A DNA stretch of 21,322 bases from Scleroderma bovista (lineage: Eukaryota > Basidiomycota > Agaricomycetes > Boletales > Sclerodermataceae), in contig JAYMGJ010000445.1 in the NCBI GenBank assembly GCA_037178675.1, forward strand, positions 1 through 21,322, given 5' to 3'. A model generated the notes under the pieces. The model was not told the origin of the DNA, did not search any database, and saw only the letters and a list, made by a program, of their open reading frames with translations. The stretch's first letter is position 1; each line of letters begins with the position of its first letter. This document shows positions 17,980 to 21,322 of the stretch, in pieces. Made by a program: the position numbers and the translations under genes.

Positions 17980-19083
17980 TTAGTTGGTGGTGCTTGACCG
18001 TGTTCTGGTGGGGCCGTCGTTGTTGTCATCGCGTTGGGGTAATGGGGCTGTGCTTGTGCTTGTGCTTGTGCTGGCTGTCGTAGTCATTGTCATTGCGCTG
18101 GTACTGGGTGAGCTGGGGAAACGGAGGCGAACATCTTGCTTTGCTTGGTGATGGTTGAACATGTTCTGATAGCTTCGAGTACCCCTGCGGTGACAAGGCC
18201 AACGTAGAGTACGTCAGCAAGGGAGTTCCTGGGGGTGAAATGAAGGCACGTACTTGGGGAGGGAGAGATACCCGTTGCTCATTTGACGACGACAGGCTGA
18301 TGGGCCACAACTGGGGGCGAACGGATATGCGGCAAGACTCACGACAACGGCTCACCGCGACAGTTGAACACTACAATGGGGCATCGATGAGGGCTGCGCG
18401 TACGGCCTTGAGAGAGTCGATGATATTCACCTTGATCATGTCGACATGTGTGAGGAACCGTGTGTGCAGTGAGAGAACGCCTGATGTAATCACAACACAT
18501 TCAACCGGCTGCTAGTCCTGGGGAGAAAAGGTGAGCTGCGTGAGAGGGTTGGGAAAACCTCACACACAGGTTACTTTCCGACTAAGCTGATGGCACCAGG
18601 GCCCATGGCACTGAGGGAGAGTGCGAAGTCCCGTGCCTGGCACGGGAGATAAGGAAGAGGTGGGAGGGTGAAAGAAATCGGAGAAGGGAGGCCGACCAGC
18701 GGGACTAGAGAAGGAGAGAAAGAAAGAAGCTGTGGGTTCACAGCCACAGCATGTCCGAAGACTACGCTCTGCTACTCCAGTCGTGCCTCCTTACATCGCA
18801 GACCAACACAATGAGTGACTGATATACATACCTGTGAGATGCCAGCTCCACTGTCATTTGCGAGCATATGCACAAACAGTGATGACGCTGGGCTAATCTT
18901 GGCCAAAATTTGCATGATCAAGTTGAGTGCACCCAGGTGGTAGGGAACGAGAGGTCGTGTGGTTCTGGTGGACTGCGAGACAAGAGACTTTGCACCTGCG
19001 GGGTTGATGCAACAAATCAGGCCTACTAACACCAACAAATTGGCCGTTCTTTTCACCAGGAGACTGTAGTAGCAGCAATGCAA
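17980..19083 (-). pseudogene. Unrecognised multi-exon gene in decay, upstream of the RS-protein gene
   Basis: Clear exon-like segments on the minus strand are 19048-18832 (INPAGAKSLVSQSTRTTRPL, LNLIMQILAKISPASSLFVH; donor gtatgt), 18508-18375 (VLSLHTRFLTHVDMIKVNII, DSLKAVRAALIDAP; acceptor tagcag), 18310-18254 and 18184-17980. With these borders all phases match (0, 2, 2) and the frame ends at TAA 17982-17980 after a Thr/Ser-rich tail. A second reading treats 18508-18254 as one exon with an in-frame TAG (18373-18371). It then continues in a His/Lys-repeat frame with one TGA and joins the RS gene in phase (KHHQLN to EIRTMDVDM). The two readings cannot be separated by eye. The 323-nt gap between the first two exons is long for this organism and may hide a lost exon. 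An ATG at 19083 could be the start, but the 5' part may be missing. The family is not recognised. Confidence 0.4.
18044..18073. repeat. TGTGCT hexamer microsatellite
   Basis: About four tandem TGTGCT/TGTGCTT-like hexamers lie inside the last exon of the decaying minus-strand gene. Depending on frame they encode HKHKHKH, AQAQAQ or STSTST. Six-base changes keep the frame, so length variation here would be tolerated. Confidence 0.7.
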
Positions 19084-19089
19084 CGATCG

Positions 19090-20290
19090 ACAACTGCCTC
19101 CATCGGGTGTCTTCCAGGAGATATGGTTATCTCGGGCTGCAGATCTGGGCGATCGGGAGGTGTCGTTGCGGCGTCATGATGGCCGTAGTCGTCATTATCC
19201 AGGTCGTGGTGATGTTTGTGATGGCGGTGGTTAGGCTGGTCGTCGTCGTCGTCGTAGTGGTGGAGGCCGTCGTCGTCATCGTGGAGGTGGTCATTGTCAC
19301 TGAAGCTGGTCATGGTAGTCGTCGTCATCCAAGTGGTGGCTGCGTCATGGACGCAGGTGACAGGTGGTCGTGGTTGTGGACGTGGTCATCCAGGTGGTGG
19401 TCATGTTATCGACACAGGTGACAGGGTGGTGTGTCGTCGACATCGTCCAAGTGGTAGTGGTCGTGTCGTTGACGCTAGTGGCGGTGAGGGTGGTAGTGAC
19501 CGTCGACGTCGACATGCTGGAATGTTGGGGCCATAGACGCTGATGAGGCTGGGGCGGTTAGGTCTATGTGCTAGAAAAATCGCCGTCGTCGCTGTTGGCT
19601 ATCGCCACCGATCGCTATTGAGGTGGTTGCAGTCGCGTTCGAGTGGTGGTGGTCGCTGTTGGCGTCGATCTTAATTAAAAAGAAATTAGTGAAAAGGTAA
19701 GCTCACCGAGTGGTTGTGCTGGCTGTCGACGTCATCGTGCGGGCGGTAGCCAGCCATCGTCGTTAGCGGGAGTTGTGGGGTAAACATGTGGTTGTGGTGT
19801 TGGCTGGTTACTGTCATTATCGTTGTCGTGCGGTGGTGATCGTGGTGGATGGCACAATCGAATGGCCACTAGGTTATCGTTGATTGTAATTAAAAAGAAA
19901 GGAAAAAATAGGCTCACCTTGTGGTCGTAGCCATTGGCCGTCGCCACCGTCGATTACTTCACTAGCTACATTGTTGCAGTATTGGTTAAAATGTGTCAGA
20001 CCGCGGTGTAACCCGTGCTGGGTACGGGTGCGGGTACGCGTTGCGACACCCGTGGGTACACCTGTGTCGTGCCCTAGTGGTGGAGGTCATCTCTGTCTCT
20101 GACACTGGTCGTGGTCGTAGTGGAGGTGCGGCGCGGTGCACTGTAGTGAGGGAGTGGGCGCGTGTGTGCAGATGCAGTGTGTGCTTACCTCGTGTTGTCA
20201 CCGTCGCTATCTTGCCATCCATGGTACACATGTGCACGTACAAGTGAGTGTGTGCGTGAGTGCGTGAGTTGGAAGATGTTGGCGAAACAG
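19090..20290. repeat. GTC/GTG-biased low-complexity block with short AT patches
   Basis: From 19090 to about 19530 the plus strand is nearly all GTGG/GTC/GTT triplets (Val/Gly/Arg frames; Asp/His/Thr on the minus strand). From about 19570 to 19940 a unit of roughly 211-215 bp is present twice. Each copy has GTAATTAAAAAGAAA or TTAATTAAAAAGAAA (about 19671 and 19885), followed about 20 nt later by GCTCACC and GTGGT. At about 19998-20055 there are interleaved GGGTACGGGTGCGGGTAC-like motifs. At 20223-20272 there is a short TGTG/GAGTG run. No gene is supported. Confidence 0.5.
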
Positions 20291-20293
20291 TAG

Positions 20294-20554
20294 ATGGAAG
20301 CTGATGGACAGGTCACCAATGAGGATGATTTTTGTATGCGTCACTTCAGTCACAGCAGGAAGCTCAGGTTTTACTTCACGACTGTCGCAAGAGAGCATTG
20401 GGCGCAAGTGGATGCGGCGCTGCTGGCTAGTAGAGAGTCAGTATGTGCGCTACTAACATGGTTGAAAGATGCAACAATTTACCTGTGTCGTCTGGGGTAC
20501 CACCAAGTCTTCAAACAGATCCTAAGTGAGTTTAAGAGAGATAGCCAGCAATAA
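20294..20554 (+). CDS. Small hypothetical protein or single exon, 86 residues
   Basis: The frame runs from ATG to TAA. Unlike its surroundings it has balanced, protein-like composition: ADGQVTNEDDFCMRHFSHSR, FTTVAREHWAQVDAAL, then LLTWLKDATIYLCRLGYHQV and a charged end, FKRDSQQ. An acceptor-like AACAG lies just upstream (about 20290), so it could be the last exon of a gene whose 5' part is in the repeat block. No family or signal peptide is recognised. The main support is the abrupt change from triplet-biased repeats to mixed codon use. Confidence 0.35.
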   Translation: MEADGQVTNEDDFCMRHFSHSRKLRFYFTTVAREHWAQVDAALLASRESVCALLTWLKDATIYLCRLGYHQVFKQILSEFKRDSQQ

Positions 20555-21322
20555 AAGGCAATGATGGAAGAGATAAGGATTAGGTGTTGTGGGGGTAAAG
20601 CAGACATCGGAAAATTTGCTTAGTCACCAGGCCTTCAGTAATCTGCACGCTTAGAGATTTTTGGTCAACTTCTGCTTCGCACTTTTACTTGTGTAAGAAA
20701 AACGCATTCAATCCGCAGTGTATTCGTACTATTACAACAGTAATAATGGCACTCGCGAAAACACAACGACTCGAGTTGCGGGACTTCGCCAACTTATTTG
20801 TGTGAGCTACCTATTACTAGTACTACAATTCAACCGCTTACCACTGCCAACTACATCAGATCGCCACCAACCTACAAGGATGTATGGGAGGAATAAATTC
20901 AATTACTATGTACTATACAGATCAAAGTATTTACAAGGATGTTATTTAATCGTTGTCGTTGTTGTTACTGTCGTCATCGTGCGTTGTGGATGTGCGTGTG
21001 TGCGTTCAAGAGAGGGTGGAGGTTGTGGTCATCGCAAGAGGTTGCATCATGGCCACTCCATGGTGCCGGCGTGGATGTGCTGTCATCGTCGTCATCGTCT
21101 TCATGGCTTGGTCATGCGTGTCCCATCATCGTCGTCTTCATCGTGTTTTGCCGTCGCCATCCTTGTCTTGTCATGATGGCATTTTCCATGTGTGTCTCGT
21201 CATTCTCATCTTTGTCGTTCTGGTATGGATGCGCTGCTGTTGTTGTCTTCATCTTCGTTGTAGTTGCATGGACACTCTGTGGTCCGACATTGTCGCTGCA
21301 CCGTGGTGGTCTGTACTGGCAT
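20555..21322. other. Non-coding tail of the window; triplet-biased repeats from about 20950
   Basis: From 20555 to about 20945 the DNA is mixed in composition with no convincing gene. A short frame from 20744 (MALAKTQRLELRDFANLF) followed by GTGAGC could be an isolated exon remnant. From about 20950 to the end the plus strand returns to GTC/GTT/CATC triplets, similar to 16787-17304. Long open frames there reflect the repeats. Confidence 0.4.

Overview
The window looks like nuclear DNA of a basidiomycete fungus, probably an Agaricomycete. It has many introns of about 45-65 nt with GTRNGT donors and CTNAY-like branch points. It also carries fragments of an Spt16 gene with typical fungal sequence and a chromovirus-like Ty3/gypsy pol. 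Almost nothing here is a complete, ordinary gene. It reads as a gene-poor region of decayed gene copies, a truncated retrotransposon, AT-rich satellite arrays and long triplet-biased low-complexity DNA. I saw no tRNA, rRNA or CRISPR array. Identifications rest on motif recognition by eye; no database search was run.

Left part (1-10,760). The window opens with the acidic 3' end of a gene (1-183), then about 480 bp of intron-like DNA. From about 690 to 2,949 there are scattered, frameshifted coding fragments that look like a coiled-coil protein. Two tandem, frameshifted and intron-containing copies of the middle of SPT16 (FACT histone chaperone) follow at 2,950-4,012 and 4,201-5,858. The second copy runs without a stop into a multi-exon gene of unknown function (to 7,666), making a candidate chimeric gene. 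A DEAD-box RNA helicase pseudogene (8,462-9,600) follows, then an unrecognised spliced fragment (10,187-10,720).

Centre (10,800-16,780). C-rich degenerate simple repeats lead into a GC-rich hairpin cluster (12,098-12,215) and four diverged units of about 100-121 bp (12,221-12,650). Next is a Ty3/gypsy protease-RT-RNase H frame (12,824-15,196), broken by two TGA codons and cut off inside RNase H. It ends at an AT-rich satellite whose core is five units of exactly 121 bp.

Right part (16,780-21,322). GTC/GTG/GTT-biased low-complexity DNA has the opposite strand bias to the block left of the retroelement. Embedded on the minus strand are a small RD/RE- plus RS-repeat protein gene (17,305-17,875) and, upstream of it, exons of a decaying gene (17,980-19,083). 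A small plus-strand ORF lies at 20,294-20,554.

I see no functional operon or pathway. What links the region is how it was built: duplication of host gene pieces with introns, in-frame fusion, retroelement truncation and satellite expansion.
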